From positions 62,001-126,000 of the forward strand of contig NZ_JAMYXM010000002.1 in the NCBI RefSeq assembly GCF_024158145.1: 64,000 bases of DNA, read 5' to 3'. Every line of letters starts with the position of its first letter. Positions within the stretch are counted from its first letter, which is position 1. This DNA comes from Notoacmeibacter sp. MSK16QG-6. GTDB lineage: Bacteria > Pseudomonadota > Alphaproteobacteria > Rhizobiales > Rhizobiaceae. A model generated the notes under the pieces. That model saw nothing but the letters and a program-made list of their open reading frames with translations, made no database searches and had not been told where the DNA came from. Shown one piece after another: positions 1-9,021 of the stretch. The position numbers were made by a program, and so were the translations under genes.

Positions 1-224
1 TGGCGGATAAGTTCCAGCGCACGTGGGTCGTCGCGCGTCACGATTTCGATGGCGCCATCCGACATTGGATCGGCAATGTCTCGCAACTCACCGTCGAGAG
101 CGATGGCGACCGACTTTTTCGACAGCGATTTGGAGATGGAATCGGCAACGTCCTTGCCGGTCGTTCCGGCAGGAAACTCACGGACGGAGCCATCAGGGAA
201 GATGAGCGAGATGGAAGAAGCCAT
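1..224 (-). CDS. thrS: Threonyl-tRNA synthetase, N-terminal fragment (runs off the window)
   Basis: Only the first 74 or so codons are inside the window. The protein begins [20 protein letters not shown] and reads through a TGS-type fold ([20 protein letters not shown], then [16 protein letters not shown]), which is the regulatory N-terminal domain of ThrRS. The complete enzyme charges tRNA-Thr in the cytoplasm. The start is supported by an AAGGAG-like ribosome site just upstream on the minus strand (around 235-242). The editing, catalytic and anticodon-binding domains lie beyond base 1. TGS domains also occur in RelA/SpoT and Obg-like proteins, but there the domain is internal or C-terminal, so ThrRS is the best reading. 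Confidence 0.85.
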   Translation of the reverse strand, partial: MASSISLIFPDGSVREFPAGTTGKDVADSISKSLSKKSVAIALDGELRDIADPMSDGAIEIVTRDDPRALELIR

Positions 225-358
225 GGAAACGATTCTCCTTTTCCAGTCCCGCCTACGAGCGCGGGTGGCGTGGATGTGGCGGCGAAGATTGACCAGAGGC
301 CGCCAGCAGATGGCCGCGATCTAACAATCCAGCGAAAGGAAGGAAAGAGCGCAGGTCA

Positions 359-625
359 CTATTTGTCAGGCACTGGATCGTATCCATGTGTGCCGCCGGG
401 TCGACATTGGAAAACGCGCCTGGCGCCTAACCATCCGCCACGGATCAGACCATGGCGCGCAATTGCCTCATAGGCATATTCGGAACATGTCGGCTGATGC
501 CGGCATCCCTGCCCGACAAAACCAGAAAGTGTAAGCTGGTAGAGCCGCACCAGCCCAGTGCCGAATACGCGCGCAGGGGTCTTCGGCCAATGGCCCTGAT
601 AATTACGGCCAGCGTTCGTCGTCAC
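359..625 (-). CDS. yidD: Membrane protein insertion efficiency factor YidD
   Basis: The 88-residue product is a small YidD protein, thought to help YidC insert proteins into the inner membrane. The signature is clear: RLYQLTLSGFVGQGCRHQPTCSEYA, with the paired cysteines and a following AIARHGLIRGGWLGARRV helix and CRPGGTHGYDPVP tail. YidD is often next to rnpA and yidC; here it lies between thrS and an iron-sulfur scaffold gene. Its ATG overlaps the TGA of the upstream scaffold gene by four bases, so the two are probably translationally coupled. Length is normal for the family. Confidence 0.93.
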   Translation of the reverse strand: MTTNAGRNYQGHWPKTPARVFGTGLVRLYQLTLSGFVGQGCRHQPTCSEYAYEAIARHGLIRGGWLGARRVFQCRPGGTHGYDPVPDK

Positions 626-1068
626 GCCGCTTCTTCGGCGCGCTTCTTCTCGATCTGGTCGAGACAGTCGATCACCGCATCGAAGGTCAGCATGGTCGAG
701 GCGTGGCGCGCTTTGTAATCGCGGACTGGCTGCAGATATTTCAGATCGGCAAAACGACCGTCCGGCGGCGCCCCGTTCTCCTTCAGCATTTTACGCAATG
801 CCTCACTGGCCAGACGAATTTCCTCGGCCGTGGCGCCGATTACGTTCTGCGCCATGATCGAAGACGACGCCTGACCAAGAGCGCAGGCCTTCACTTCATG
901 AGCAAAATCGCTGACGACTCCTTCTTCCATCTGCAGATCGACCGTGACCTTCGAACCGCACAGCTTGGAATGCGCCGTCGCGGTTGCATCAGGAGAATCA
1001 AGACGGCCCGTTCGCGAAATATTACCCGCGAAGCCTAGAATTTTCTCATTGTAAACGTCGTCGATCAT
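622..1068 (-). CDS. Iron-sulfur cluster assembly scaffold, NifU/SufU N-terminal family
   Basis: The 148-residue protein is a stand-alone NifU_N/SufU-like scaffold. Two ligand cysteines are visible, Cys37 in KLCGSKV and Cys62 in ACALGQASSSIM. The Asp that normally follows the first Cys (CGD) is Ser39, and the third family cysteine (R-x-x-C) seems to be Ser124 in ARHASTML. It is therefore either a divergent scaffold or a zinc/sulfur-transfer variant. I chose the ATG at 1068 because GGAAGG lies just upstream and a promoter-like element is located between it and the longer in-frame ATG at 1140. The gene overlaps yidD by four bases. Function as a scaffold is inference from the family. Confidence 0.85.
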   Translation of the reverse strand: MIDDVYNEKILGFAGNISRTGRLDSPDATATAHSKLCGSKVTVDLQMEEGVVSDFAHEVKACALGQASSSIMAQNVIGATAEEIRLASEALRKMLKENGAPPDGRFADLKYLQPVRDYKARHASTMLTFDAVIDCLDQIEKKRAEEAA

Positions 1069-1098
1069 CAGTGCCTTCCGTTGACCGGCTCTTCTCTC

Positions 1099-1128
1099 TA
1101 TATAGGGGCCGAAGCCGCAGGCCGGCAA
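1099..1128 (-). promoter_or_regulatory. Possible sigma-70-type promoter for the scaffold-yidD pair
   Basis: On the minus strand TTGCCG (1123-1128) is followed after 18 bases by TATATA (1099-1104). Transcription would start about 20 bases before the ATG at 1068. It sits inside the longer version of the reading frame, so it supports the shorter start. Confidence 0.35.
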
Positions 1129-1245
1129 GAAGGCATGCATCGTGGAACAGGCCGGCCGGATCGGGATCGATCAATCCCCGAACGTTAGCTGTTTCGACCG
1201 TTTAACTCGTCGCGCCCTAGAGCGGGACTACGGGAGATACTCATC

Positions 1246-1869
1246 ATGGACGCTATGATCCATAAATTTGTCGAGACGGCGAAAAGCAAAGACCGTCCCA
1301 GCCGCGATGAAGCGGAAGAAGCCGTGCGGACGCTCCTGCGCTATATTGGCGAAGATGAGATGCGCGAAGGTTTGCTCGATACGCCGGCCCGGGTCGTTAA
1401 AGCCTATGATGAGATGTTTGCCGGTTACGATCAGGACCCGGAAAAAATCCTCGGCCGTACATTCGAGGACGTATCGGGTTACAAGGATATCGTGCTGATC
1501 CGTGACATCGCGTTTCACTCGCATTGCGAGCATCACATGGTGCCGATTCATGGCAAGGCGCATATTGCGTACCTGCCCGATGGAAAGGTCCTCGGCCTCT
1601 CCAAGATTGCGCGGCTGGTCGACCTCTTCGCCCATCGGCTGCAGACTCAGGAATCGATGACAGCGCAAATCGCCAACCAGATTCAAACGGTGCTGAAACC
1701 GCTGGGCGTCGCCGTCATGATCGAGGCCGAACACATGTGCATGGTCATGCGCGGCATTCGACGAGAAGGCTCCGATACTGTGACGACGGCATTTACCGGT
1801 ATCTTCTCCGACGAAGTTGCCGAACGCGCACGCTTCTTCGATCTGATCCGGACAGGTAGCGGACGCTGA
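1246..1869 (+). CDS. folE: GTP cyclohydrolase I
   Basis: The 207-residue enzyme converts GTP to 7,8-dihydroneopterin triphosphate, the first step of tetrahydrofolate (and pterin) synthesis in the cytoplasm. The diagnostic zinc site is present: [10 protein letters not shown] and later [10 protein letters not shown], together with [20 protein letters not shown] and the [11 protein letters not shown] substrate loop. Length is normal for the type IA family. The start ATGGACGCTATG follows a GGGAGAT ribosome site. hisI begins one base after the stop codon, so the two genes are almost certainly one transcript, linking folate and histidine synthesis. Confidence 0.97.
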   Translation: MDAMIHKFVETAKSKDRPSRDEAEEAVRTLLRYIGEDEMREGLLDTPARVVKAYDEMFAGYDQDPEKILGRTFEDVSGYKDIVLIRDIAFHSHCEHHMVPIHGKAHIAYLPDGKVLGLSKIARLVDLFAHRLQTQESMTAQIANQIQTVLKPLGVAVMIEAEHMCMVMRGIRREGSDTVTTAFTGIFSDEVAERARFFDLIRTGSGR

Positions 1870-1870
1870 C

Positions 1871-2353
1871 GTGACGAACGATCTGCCAGGCAGCGATGCA
1901 GTCACCGACTTCGTTTTTTCCTCGCCGCCGGATGATAAAGCCGCGCTCGAAGAAGGATCGACCTTCTCGCCGCGCTTCGACGCCAATGGATTGATTACCG
2001 CTGTCGTCAACGATGCAGACGATGGCCGTCTCCTCATGGTCGCTCATATGAACGCCGAGGCGCTTTCGAAAACCCTCGTCACGGGTATTGCGCATTACTG
2101 GTCTCGCTCGCGCCGTTCCCTGTGGCAGAAGGGTGAAACCTCCGGCAACCGACAACGCGTCATCGAGATTCGTACAGACTGCGATCAGGACGTGGTTCAG
2201 CTCAGTGTTCACGTGGAAGGGCACGCCGCGACTTGTCACACAGGCCGTCGCTCATGCTTTTACCGCCTTGTCGTAGCGGAGAACGGAACGGTAAAACTGC
2301 GCCACGACGAAACCAGACCGCTTTTCGAAACGAAAGAGGTCTATGGCAAGTAA
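1871..2353 (+). CDS. hisI: Phosphoribosyl-AMP cyclohydrolase
   Basis: The 160-residue protein opens the adenine ring of phosphoribosyl-AMP, the third step of histidine biosynthesis. Family motifs are [29 protein letters not shown] and the metal-binding DCDQD and [11 protein letters not shown] segments. It is the single-domain form without a HisE pyrophosphohydrolase part. It has an N-terminal extension of roughly 35 residues before the conserved core. Translation starts at GTG, one base after the folE stop, which indicates coupling to folE. The histidine genes usually clustered elsewhere are not near it. Confidence 0.95.
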   Translation: MTNDLPGSDAVTDFVFSSPPDDKAALEEGSTFSPRFDANGLITAVVNDADDGRLLMVAHMNAEALSKTLVTGIAHYWSRSRRSLWQKGETSGNRQRVIEIRTDCDQDVVQLSVHVEGHAATCHTGRRSCFYRLVVAENGTVKLRHDETRPLFETKEVYGK

Positions 2354-2390
2354 GGGCCGAATAAGCTCTTTCCGGTAAAGTCGGAACACC

Positions 2391-3281
2391 ATGGATCAGC
2401 GCAGCAGCGGCCCAAAACATCATCCTGAAGGTATTGCGGTCGCCCTTGGCGGCGGCATCGGTCGCGGCTGGGTGCATATTGGCGTTCTGCGCGCCCTCGA
2501 TGAGTGCGGCATCCCGATCCATACGATCGCCGGTACTTCTATCGGCGCCATCGTGGCGGGGGCTTATCTTGCTGGAAAGCTCGATGAATTGGAGGCTTTT
2601 GCCCGTGCGGCGACCTGGCGGCGCATGTTCGGTCTGTTTGACCTGCGTTGGGGCGGCCAGGGCCTCGTAACCGGCGCCAAGATCGACCGGCTTTTGCGAG
2701 CCTCCCTCGGCAACATGCAGATCAGCGATCTTGATCGACCCTTCATCGCCACCGCAACGAGTCTTCCGGACGGAGAGGAAGTTTGGATTACGTCCGGCAG
2801 CTTGGTTCTGGCCATGCGGGCGTCTTACGCGGTGCCCGGCATCTTCGAGCCGGTGAGTTGGGGACGCCGCACCCTGGTCGACGGTGCCCTGACGGCCCCT
2901 CTTCCAGTAAGAGCCTGCCGTATGCACAGCCCATGTCCCGTCATCGGCGTCACGCTTTCCGGCGAACCTGGGGTCAAGGAAGTGGTTATCGAGGAAGCCA
3001 GCGTCGATACCGATCCCGCGCGTGCCCACGAATCATCTGGCACAAAGGCCTCTGGCGGCCAGCTCGGTTTCGGCGGGGTTATTCTCCGTTCCTTCGCAGT
3101 TCTGCAGGATCAGATCATCCATTCGATGATGACGAGTTCGCCGCCTGACATGCTTCTGGCGCCGCCAACCGAAACAATAGGACTGCTGGACTTCCACCGG
3201 GCCGATGAATCTATCGCCATCGGCTACGAATCGGTCATGCAGCATCGGGACCAACTGCGCATCTACGCCGCAGCCAAATAG
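2391..3281 (+). CDS. Patatin-like phospholipase family protein
   Basis: The 296-residue protein carries the patatin catalytic dyad: the oxyanion loop GGGIGRGWVHIGVL, the nucleophile Ser50 in GTSIGAIVAG, and the Asp of VDGALTAPLP near residue 165. It belongs to the bacterial RssA/YlbK-like patatin group, probable cytoplasmic or membrane-associated lipid acyl hydrolases. No signal peptide is visible. The C-terminal third, with an HSMMTSSPPDMLL segment, fits this group. It follows folE-hisI by 37 bases in the same direction and could share their transcript. The natural substrate cannot be told from the sequence. Confidence 0.88.
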   Translation: MDQRSSGPKHHPEGIAVALGGGIGRGWVHIGVLRALDECGIPIHTIAGTSIGAIVAGAYLAGKLDELEAFARAATWRRMFGLFDLRWGGQGLVTGAKIDRLLRASLGNMQISDLDRPFIATATSLPDGEEVWITSGSLVLAMRASYAVPGIFEPVSWGRRTLVDGALTAPLPVRACRMHSPCPVIGVTLSGEPGVKEVVIEEASVDTDPARAHESSGTKASGGQLGFGGVILRSFAVLQDQIIHSMMTSSPPDMLLAPPTETIGLLDFHRADESIAIGYESVMQHRDQLRIYAAAK

Positions 3282-3341
3282 CTTTCCATTCAATAGGTTA
3301 GGAAAGAAAACAGAATCGTTTCGTGAGCGCCGTTCGATCCC

Positions 3342-5123
3342 TCAAACGATATCGGCAGCATCTTCGACTTTGAACTGAACGCGGCGCTGCCCGTTCCAGT
3401 AATTAACACTGAGCGTCCCGGCGAAGTGCAGCATATCGCCCCGCCGTTTCATCAGAAAACGGCCGAGATCGGTCTCCGCGCAGCGGAACGCCACAGCCTG
3501 AAGACGCCCGCCACTTTGTGAACGCAGCGCCAGCCGCAAATGGCTGCCATCCCGCCCCATCGTGTCGATATTTTCGATGCGATGCCGCGCGAGGACAAAG
3601 AAGGGGCTTGGATGGCCCGCGCCGTAGGGGCCGGCGGCATCGATCCGTTCACAAAGATCGAGAGTTAGCGCCTCGGCCGTAAGCGATCCGTCGACTTTGC
3701 GCATTGCCGACTGCCTGAGTTTGGCGACAGTATGGGCCAGCTTCTCCTCCAGAAATGTACGGAACGGGCCAAGTTGATCGCGATTGATCGTAATGCCGGC
3801 CGCCATGGCATGACCGCCACCCTTTATGAGAAACCCGCGGTCAACGGCTTCGCGCACCACACGGCCCAAATCGACGCCGGCAATAGAGCGGCCCGATCCG
3901 GTGCCCGTTCCATTCGCATTGAAAGCGATGGCAAAGGCCGGACGACCGAAACCGTCCTTTATCCGGGATGCAAGAATCCCAACCACGCCGGGATGGAATT
4001 GCGAATTCTCGGCAATGAGAACCGCCGGCCCCTCGCCTCGCGCCGTTTCTGCCTCGGCCTGCGCACGGACGTTGGCCAGCATGCCCGCCTCCATCGCCTG
4101 CCGCTCGCCGTTGAGCACATCGAGTTTGGCCGCGAGCGTTTCAGCATCGGTCGGATCGTCCGTGGTCAAAAGACGCGCGCCAAGCGACGCATCGCCGATC
4201 CGTCCGCCGGCATTGATGCGCGGGCCGAGAATGTAACCGAAGTGAAAGGGTCGGATCGGCTCGCCGAGGCGCGCTGCCGCTGCCAAGGCCGCGATTCCAG
4301 GATTGCCGTGATGGCGCGCCACCTCGAGGCCGCGAACGACGAAAGCCCGGTTGAGACCGGTAAGCGGAACGACATCGCAAACAGTCGCAAGGCCCACCAG
4401 GTCGAGGAAGGCGCGAAGATCGGGTACGTCCCTGCCCTCGCCTCGCAACAAAGCGTTTGCTGCGACGAGTGCAAGAAATGTGACACCGGCCGCGCAAAGA
4501 TGGCCTTGCCCGGAAAGATCGTCATCGCGGTTGGGATTTACGACTGCCAGCGCATCGGTCGGCATTGGTCCGGAGGGTTGATGGTGATCGAGAACGACCA
4601 CGTCTGCGCCCGCTCTTTTTGCCGTCGTGATTGCATCCGCGCTGTTCGTTCCGCAATCCACAGTGACGATCAGCGTGGCCTCGCCCGCCAATTTCTCCAT
4701 GGCGGTCGCATTCGGGCCATAGCCCTCGAAGATGCGGTCCGGGATATGGATGGTGGCCTCGATACCGAAAAAGCGTAGCCAACGGGCCAAAAGCGCCGAG
4801 GACGCCGCGCCGTCCACATCGTAATCGCCGAAAACAGCGACTTTCTCGCCAATACGCGCTGCTTCAGCCAGACGTTCGGCGGCAGGCGCCATCTCGGTCA
4901 GTGTCTTCGGATCCGGTATCAGATGACGAAGTGTCGGCTGAAGAAAACCGGCCGCATCGTCTTTTCCAACCTGACGGCCAGCCAGGATGCGAGCGACAAT
5001 TTCGTCGACGCCGCCCTGCTGTGCGATGGCGAGCGCTGTCTGCTCCTGCATATCCGTCAGACGGTGATGCCAGGCAAAACCGGTCGCGCTCTTTTTTACG
5101 TTGAGAAAATAGCGTGGCTGCAT
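3342..5123 (-). CDS. recJ: Single-stranded-DNA-specific exonuclease RecJ
   Basis: The 593-residue product is a RecJ 5'-3' single-strand exonuclease used in RecF-pathway recombination and mismatch repair. The DHH phosphoesterase motifs are clear: VFGDYDVDGAASSALLARW, TVDCGTNSADAI, VVLDHHQPSG, and NPNRDDDLSGQGHLCAAGV. The DHHA1 part shows GGGHAMAAGITI and the C-terminal OB-like domain follows. Length is typical. It ends 60 bases from the convergent patatin gene. It lies downstream of glpX and hom in the same direction, an order common in rhizobia. A 348-codon open frame on the opposite strand within it is a codon-bias shadow. Confidence 0.97.
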   Translation of the reverse strand: MQPRYFLNVKKSATGFAWHHRLTDMQEQTALAIAQQGGVDEIVARILAGRQVGKDDAAGFLQPTLRHLIPDPKTLTEMAPAAERLAEAARIGEKVAVFGDYDVDGAASSALLARWLRFFGIEATIHIPDRIFEGYGPNATAMEKLAGEATLIVTVDCGTNSADAITTAKRAGADVVVLDHHQPSGPMPTDALAVVNPNRDDDLSGQGHLCAAGVTFLALVAANALLRGEGRDVPDLRAFLDLVGLATVCDVVPLTGLNRAFVVRGLEVARHHGNPGIAALAAAARLGEPIRPFHFGYILGPRINAGGRIGDASLGARLLTTDDPTDAETLAAKLDVLNGERQAMEAGMLANVRAQAEAETARGEGPAVLIAENSQFHPGVVGILASRIKDGFGRPAFAIAFNANGTGTGSGRSIAGVDLGRVVREAVDRGFLIKGGGHAMAAGITINRDQLGPFRTFLEEKLAHTVAKLRQSAMRKVDGSLTAEALTLDLCERIDAAGPYGAGHPSPFFVLARHRIENIDTMGRDGSHLRLALRSQSGGRLQAVAFRCAETDLGRFLMKRRGDMLHFAGTLSVNYWNGQRRVQFKVEDAADIV

Positions 5124-5177
5124 GCATCACCTCATATCACAGAGGCAGATCGGTGCATCTTTTGTATAGACGTAGAT

Positions 5178-6158
5178 CTAGTCGCCGTTGAATTTTCCGA
5201 GGTCGCTGTGGCGGGCGCGGATTTCGCGTATCGTGCCACTCGACGAACGCATCACCACGGTATGCGTTTCGATCCGTCCGGGACTGAATTTTACGCCATC
5301 GAGCATGTTGCCGCTCGTCACGCCAGTCGCGGCGAAAATGACGTCGCCGCTCGCCATATCCTGCAAGCCATAGATCGCCGTTGGATCGGATATCCCCATA
5401 CGCTCGGCTCGTGCAGCCTTCTCCGGCGTATCGAGGACCAGTCGCCCTTCCATCTGGCCGCCTATGCAGCGAAGGGCGGCGGCGGCAAGAACGCCCTCAG
5501 GCGCGCCGCCGATGCCGAGATAGATATCGACCCCGGTTTCATGAGGGTTTGTCGTATGAATAACGCCAGCCACATCGCCATCGCCAATCAGTTGAATGGC
5601 TGCGCCGGTCGCTCGGACTTCGGCGATAAGGTCAGTATGACGCGGCCTGTCCAGAATGCAAACGCTGATGCGGTCGGTGGGTACGCCCTTCGCTTCAGCA
5701 AGCGCCTCAATATTCTGCGTCGGCGTTTTGGATAGAGCGACAAGGCCTTGTTCGAAACCCGGACCGATAGCGACCTTGTCCATGTAGACATCAGGCGCGT
5801 TGAGCAGGCTGCCGCGCTCGGCAAACGCGATGACCGCCAAAGAATTGGGAAGGTTTTTCACGCAAAGCGTCGTGCCCTCCAGAGGGTCAAGCGCGATGTC
5901 GACGACACTGCCCTTCCCAGTACCGACCTCCTCGCCAATGAAAAGCATGGGCGCATCGTCTCGCTCGCCCTCGCCGATGACAATCCGCCCATCGATGGGT
6001 AAACGGTTCAACTCAGTGCGCATGGCGTCAACGGCTGCCTGATCGGCTTCGAACTCGTCGCCACGCCCACGGACGCGCGCCGCGGCAACGGCGGCTGCTT
6101 CCGTCACCCGCGCAATCTCCAGGGCAAGAGCCCGGTCGAGCTGTCCACTTTGGGTCAT
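5178..6158 (-). CDS. glpX: Class II fructose-1,6-bisphosphatase
   Basis: The 326-residue protein is a GlpX-type phosphatase that turns fructose 1,6-bisphosphate into fructose 6-phosphate in gluconeogenesis (and also acts on sedoheptulose bisphosphate in some alphaproteobacteria). The metal-binding motifs are visible: VIGEGERDDAPMLFIGEEVG, then DPLEGTTLC, and LIGDGDVAGVI further on. GIGGAPEGVLAAAALR marks the C-terminal half. Length is normal. It lies 170 bases after hom and 54 bases before recJ, in one leftward block. The 170-base gap to hom contains nothing I can name. Confidence 0.97.
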   Translation of the reverse strand: MTQSGQLDRALALEIARVTEAAAVAAARVRGRGDEFEADQAAVDAMRTELNRLPIDGRIVIGEGERDDAPMLFIGEEVGTGKGSVVDIALDPLEGTTLCVKNLPNSLAVIAFAERGSLLNAPDVYMDKVAIGPGFEQGLVALSKTPTQNIEALAEAKGVPTDRISVCILDRPRHTDLIAEVRATGAAIQLIGDGDVAGVIHTTNPHETGVDIYLGIGGAPEGVLAAAALRCIGGQMEGRLVLDTPEKAARAERMGISDPTAIYGLQDMASGDVIFAATGVTSGNMLDGVKFSPGRIETHTVVMRSSSGTIREIRARHSDLGKFNGD

Positions 6159-6328
6159 ATCGGCAACCTCCCGATCATCGCTGCAAGCTGTGAGCAGCCT
6201 GAACTGGCTCGGCTTGTGTCAGATCAAAATGACACTGGCAAGAAGCCGTCCAAGCCGCTGCGCCAACCGCGGGATGACAATGCGAATGAAGGCCCGCATG
6301 CTCCAAAAAACACTTGTGAGCATGGCCT

Positions 6329-7648
6329 TCAGCCCGCCGGCTCCATCCGGATAACCTGGGCGGACCCCCGAAGGTGTCCGTCGGATTCAATGGCCGCAAT
6401 GGCCTCGCGGATCGATGTTTCCATCGTGGCGTGGGTCGTGAGAATAATGGCCTTGCTTGCTTTATCGGGACTTTCCGGATCGTCGCGCTGAACGATCGAC
6501 TGAAGCGAAATACCGGCTGAAGCCATGCGTTGTGCGATGGCAGCAAAAACGCCAACTTCGTCCCGCACCAGAAAACGAATGAAGTACCCACCCTCATGAC
6601 TGCGCATACGCGCTCTCTCATAAGGCATGAGTTCTTTTGCCGGCGTACCGAGCGCTGGCCCGTGCTGACGACCCGGACGGCTTTTGGCGATGTCTGCCAC
6701 ATCACCGATAACGGCGGATGCGGTAGCCTCGCCGCCCGCGCCCGGACCGCTCATCAGCAGAGCGCCTAGAAGATCGGTTTCAAGCACCACCGCATTGGTG
6801 ACATCGTCGACCTGCGCGATCTGCGATTCGATAGGAACCATAGTCGGATGCACGCGCTGCTCGATGCCCCGATCCGTTTTCTGGGCGACCCCGAGAAGTT
6901 TGATCCGATAGCCGAGGTCGCGCGCCGCCCGAATGTCGGCCAGGGTGATGTTGGAGATACCTTCGAGATAGATATCGTCCGCCGCGATCTGCGTGCCGAA
7001 AGCTATTGAGGTCATGATGGCAAGCTTGTGGGCGGTGTCGTTGCCTTCAATGTCGAAGGTCGGATCGGCTTCGGCGTAGCCAAGGCGTTGCGCCTCTGCC
7101 AGCACCTCTTCGAAGCCGATTTCCTCGTCCTCCATGCGCGTCAGAATATAATTACAGGTCCCATTCAGGATACCGTAGAGACGCGAAATCGTGTTACCGG
7201 CCATGGCTTCGCGCATGGTCTTGATCACCGGAATGCCGCCTGCCACCGCAGCCTCGAAATTCAGCAGGACGCCCTTCTCTTCAGCCATAGCCGCCAGTTC
7301 GACGCCATGGGCGGCGATAAGCGCCTTGTTGGCGGTCACGACATGCTTGCCTGCGGCAAGTGCCGCTTTGACCGCAGATAATGCCGGCTCGCCGTCGCCC
7401 CCAATAAGTTCGACGAACACATCGACGCTCTCGGATTGCGCAACAGCAACCGGGTCGTCCAGCCACTGCACTCCTGAAAGATCGATTCCCCGGTCGCGGT
7501 TGCGATCTCGGGCGGTCGTCGCGACGACTTCGATCCGACGTCCACATTGACGGGTCAGCAGAGCGCCCTTTTCGGCGAGAAGACGCACCACCGCGGCACC
7601 GACAGTTCCGAGCCCCGCGAGACCGATACGAAGGGGCTCGGTGGTCAT
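6329..7648 (-). CDS. hom: Homoserine dehydrogenase
   Basis: The enzyme reduces aspartate semialdehyde to homoserine for threonine and methionine synthesis. The N-terminal Rossmann motif is GLAGLGTVGAAVVRLL; the catalytic region includes ANKALIAAHG, NFEAAVAGGIPVIK and the GILNGTCNYILT loop. The C-terminal part (from about GGYFIRFLVRDEVGVF) is an ACT domain, which points to feedback control by an amino acid. I place the start at the ATG at 7648 (439 residues), because AGAGGA is correctly spaced before it; an in-frame ATG at 7672 overlaps the aminotransferase stop codon by four bases and is the alternative. The aminotransferase gene just upstream is probably co-transcribed. Confidence 0.96.
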   Translation of the reverse strand: MTTEPLRIGLAGLGTVGAAVVRLLAEKGALLTRQCGRRIEVVATTARDRNRDRGIDLSGVQWLDDPVAVAQSESVDVFVELIGGDGEPALSAVKAALAAGKHVVTANKALIAAHGVELAAMAEEKGVLLNFEAAVAGGIPVIKTMREAMAGNTISRLYGILNGTCNYILTRMEDEEIGFEEVLAEAQRLGYAEADPTFDIEGNDTAHKLAIMTSIAFGTQIAADDIYLEGISNITLADIRAARDLGYRIKLLGVAQKTDRGIEQRVHPTMVPIESQIAQVDDVTNAVVLETDLLGALLMSGPGAGGEATASAVIGDVADIAKSRPGRQHGPALGTPAKELMPYERARMRSHEGGYFIRFLVRDEVGVFAAIAQRMASAGISLQSIVQRDDPESPDKASKAIILTTHATMETSIREAIAAIESDGHLRGSAQVIRMEPAG

Positions 7649-7668
7649 GACACTATCCTCTTGATTGT

Positions 7669-8886
7669 TCATTTCTTGGACGATGCGGCCTCTGGTTCGG
7701 CGATTTCGGGAGCGTTGCCAGAAAGGAAGCGCTTGATATTGCGCGCTGCCTGCCGGATGCGGTGCTCGTTTTCGACAAGCGCAAGCCGCACATGGCCGTC
7801 ACCATGTTCACCGAAGCCAATTCCGGGCGCTACGGCAACATGCGCCTTTTCGACCAGCATCTTGGAAAATTCCAATGACCCCATATCCCTGAATCGTTCA
7901 GGGATTGGCGCCCAGGCAAACATGGTCGCTGGCGGTGGCGGCACTTCGAAGCCGGCCCGTCCAAAGCTCTCCACCATAACGTCGCGTCTCTTATGGTAGA
8001 TCTGCCGCACTTCCTCGATATCGGAGCCATCGCCATTCAGAGCGGCAGCCGCCGCCACCTGAATCGGTGTGAAGGCACCGTAGTCGAGGTAGGATTTCAC
8101 ACGGGCCAGCGCCGCTATCAGACGCTCGTTGCCCACCGCAAATCCCATTCTCCAGCCGGGCATGGAAAAGGTTTTACTCATCGATGTAAATTCGACCGCG
8201 ACGTCTATCGCCCCATCGACCTGCAGAACCGAAGGCGGCGGATCGTCATCGAAATAGATTTCCGAATACGCCAAATCCGACAGGACGATCAGTTCGTTCT
8301 TACGGGCGAACGCAACGACATCCTTGTAGAAATCCAGCGTGGCCACTTCGGCAGTCGGATTGGACGGATAATTGAGAATCAGCGCGAGCGGTTTCGGAAT
8401 GGAATGCTGCATCGCCCGCTCCAGCGCAGGCACGAATTTGTCGTCCGGAACCACCGGCATCGAGCGAATGACGCCACCGCTCATGATAAAGCCGAACGCG
8501 TGGATCGGATAGGTCGGGTTCGGGCACAGAACGATGTCGCCCGGCGCCGTAATCGCCTGCGCCATGTTGGCGAAACCTTCCTTCGATCCGAGCGTCGCGA
8601 CAATCTGCTTGTCAGGATCGAGGGTCACGCCGAAGCGACGCTTGTAGTAAGCGGCCTGCGCACGCCGCAGGCCCGGTATGCCGCGCGACGTGGAATATCG
8701 GTGAGTTCTCGGGTCGCGGATGACCTCTACCAGTTTGTCGACGACTGCCGCCGGCGTCGGTAGATCCGGATTGCCCATACCAAGATCGATTATGTCGGCT
8801 CCCGCCGCTCGCGCTGCCGCCTTGAGCCGGTTGACCTGCTCGAAAACATAGGGCGGCAATCTGCGAACCTTGTGGAACTCTTCCAT
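7669..8886 (-). CDS. alaC: PLP-dependent aminotransferase, AlaC / LL-diaminopimelate aminotransferase type
   Basis: The 405-residue class I/II aminotransferase starts EFHKVRRLPPYVF and contains DLGMGNPDLPTP, STSRGIPGLRRA and LILNYPSNPTAE; the PLP lysine lies in TSMSKTFSMPGWRMGF. These match the AlaC/YfdZ subgroup of alanine transaminases, which automated pipelines often label LL-diaminopimelate aminotransferase. It is directly upstream of hom in the same direction, a constant pairing in rhizobia. That pairing suggests a role in aspartate-family or alanine metabolism. The exact substrate is uncertain; the fold and PLP dependence are not. Confidence 0.93.
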   Translation of the reverse strand: MEEFHKVRRLPPYVFEQVNRLKAAARAAGADIIDLGMGNPDLPTPAAVVDKLVEVIRDPRTHRYSTSRGIPGLRRAQAAYYKRRFGVTLDPDKQIVATLGSKEGFANMAQAITAPGDIVLCPNPTYPIHAFGFIMSGGVIRSMPVVPDDKFVPALERAMQHSIPKPLALILNYPSNPTAEVATLDFYKDVVAFARKNELIVLSDLAYSEIYFDDDPPPSVLQVDGAIDVAVEFTSMSKTFSMPGWRMGFAVGNERLIAALARVKSYLDYGAFTPIQVAAAAALNGDGSDIEEVRQIYHKRRDVMVESFGRAGFEVPPPPATMFAWAPIPERFRDMGSLEFSKMLVEKAHVAVAPGIGFGEHGDGHVRLALVENEHRIRQAARNIKRFLSGNAPEIAEPEAASSKK

Positions 8887-8908
8887 CTATCTGATCTCTT
8901 CGGGTTTC

Positions 8909-8940
8909 AAAAAATGGACCGGCGCAAAATGAAGCGCCGG
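8909..8940 (-). terminator. Rho-independent terminator after the small lipoprotein gene
   Basis: A perfect 7-bp stem, CCGGCGC (8919-8925) with GCGCCGG (8934-8940), is followed on the minus strand by TCCATTTTTT. It would end transcription from the lipoprotein gene before the aminotransferase gene. Confidence 0.6.
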
Positions 8941-9021
8941 ATACCGGGCGAATGAGGCTGGCCTATACACTCTTCGACGAAGGGGGAGAAGGTCTGCGGC
9001 AGGCTGGACAGAACTGCCCGG

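Noticed and set aside
3732-4778. 348-codon open frame on the plus strand
   Set aside because: It is opposite recJ, whose catalytic motifs are intact.
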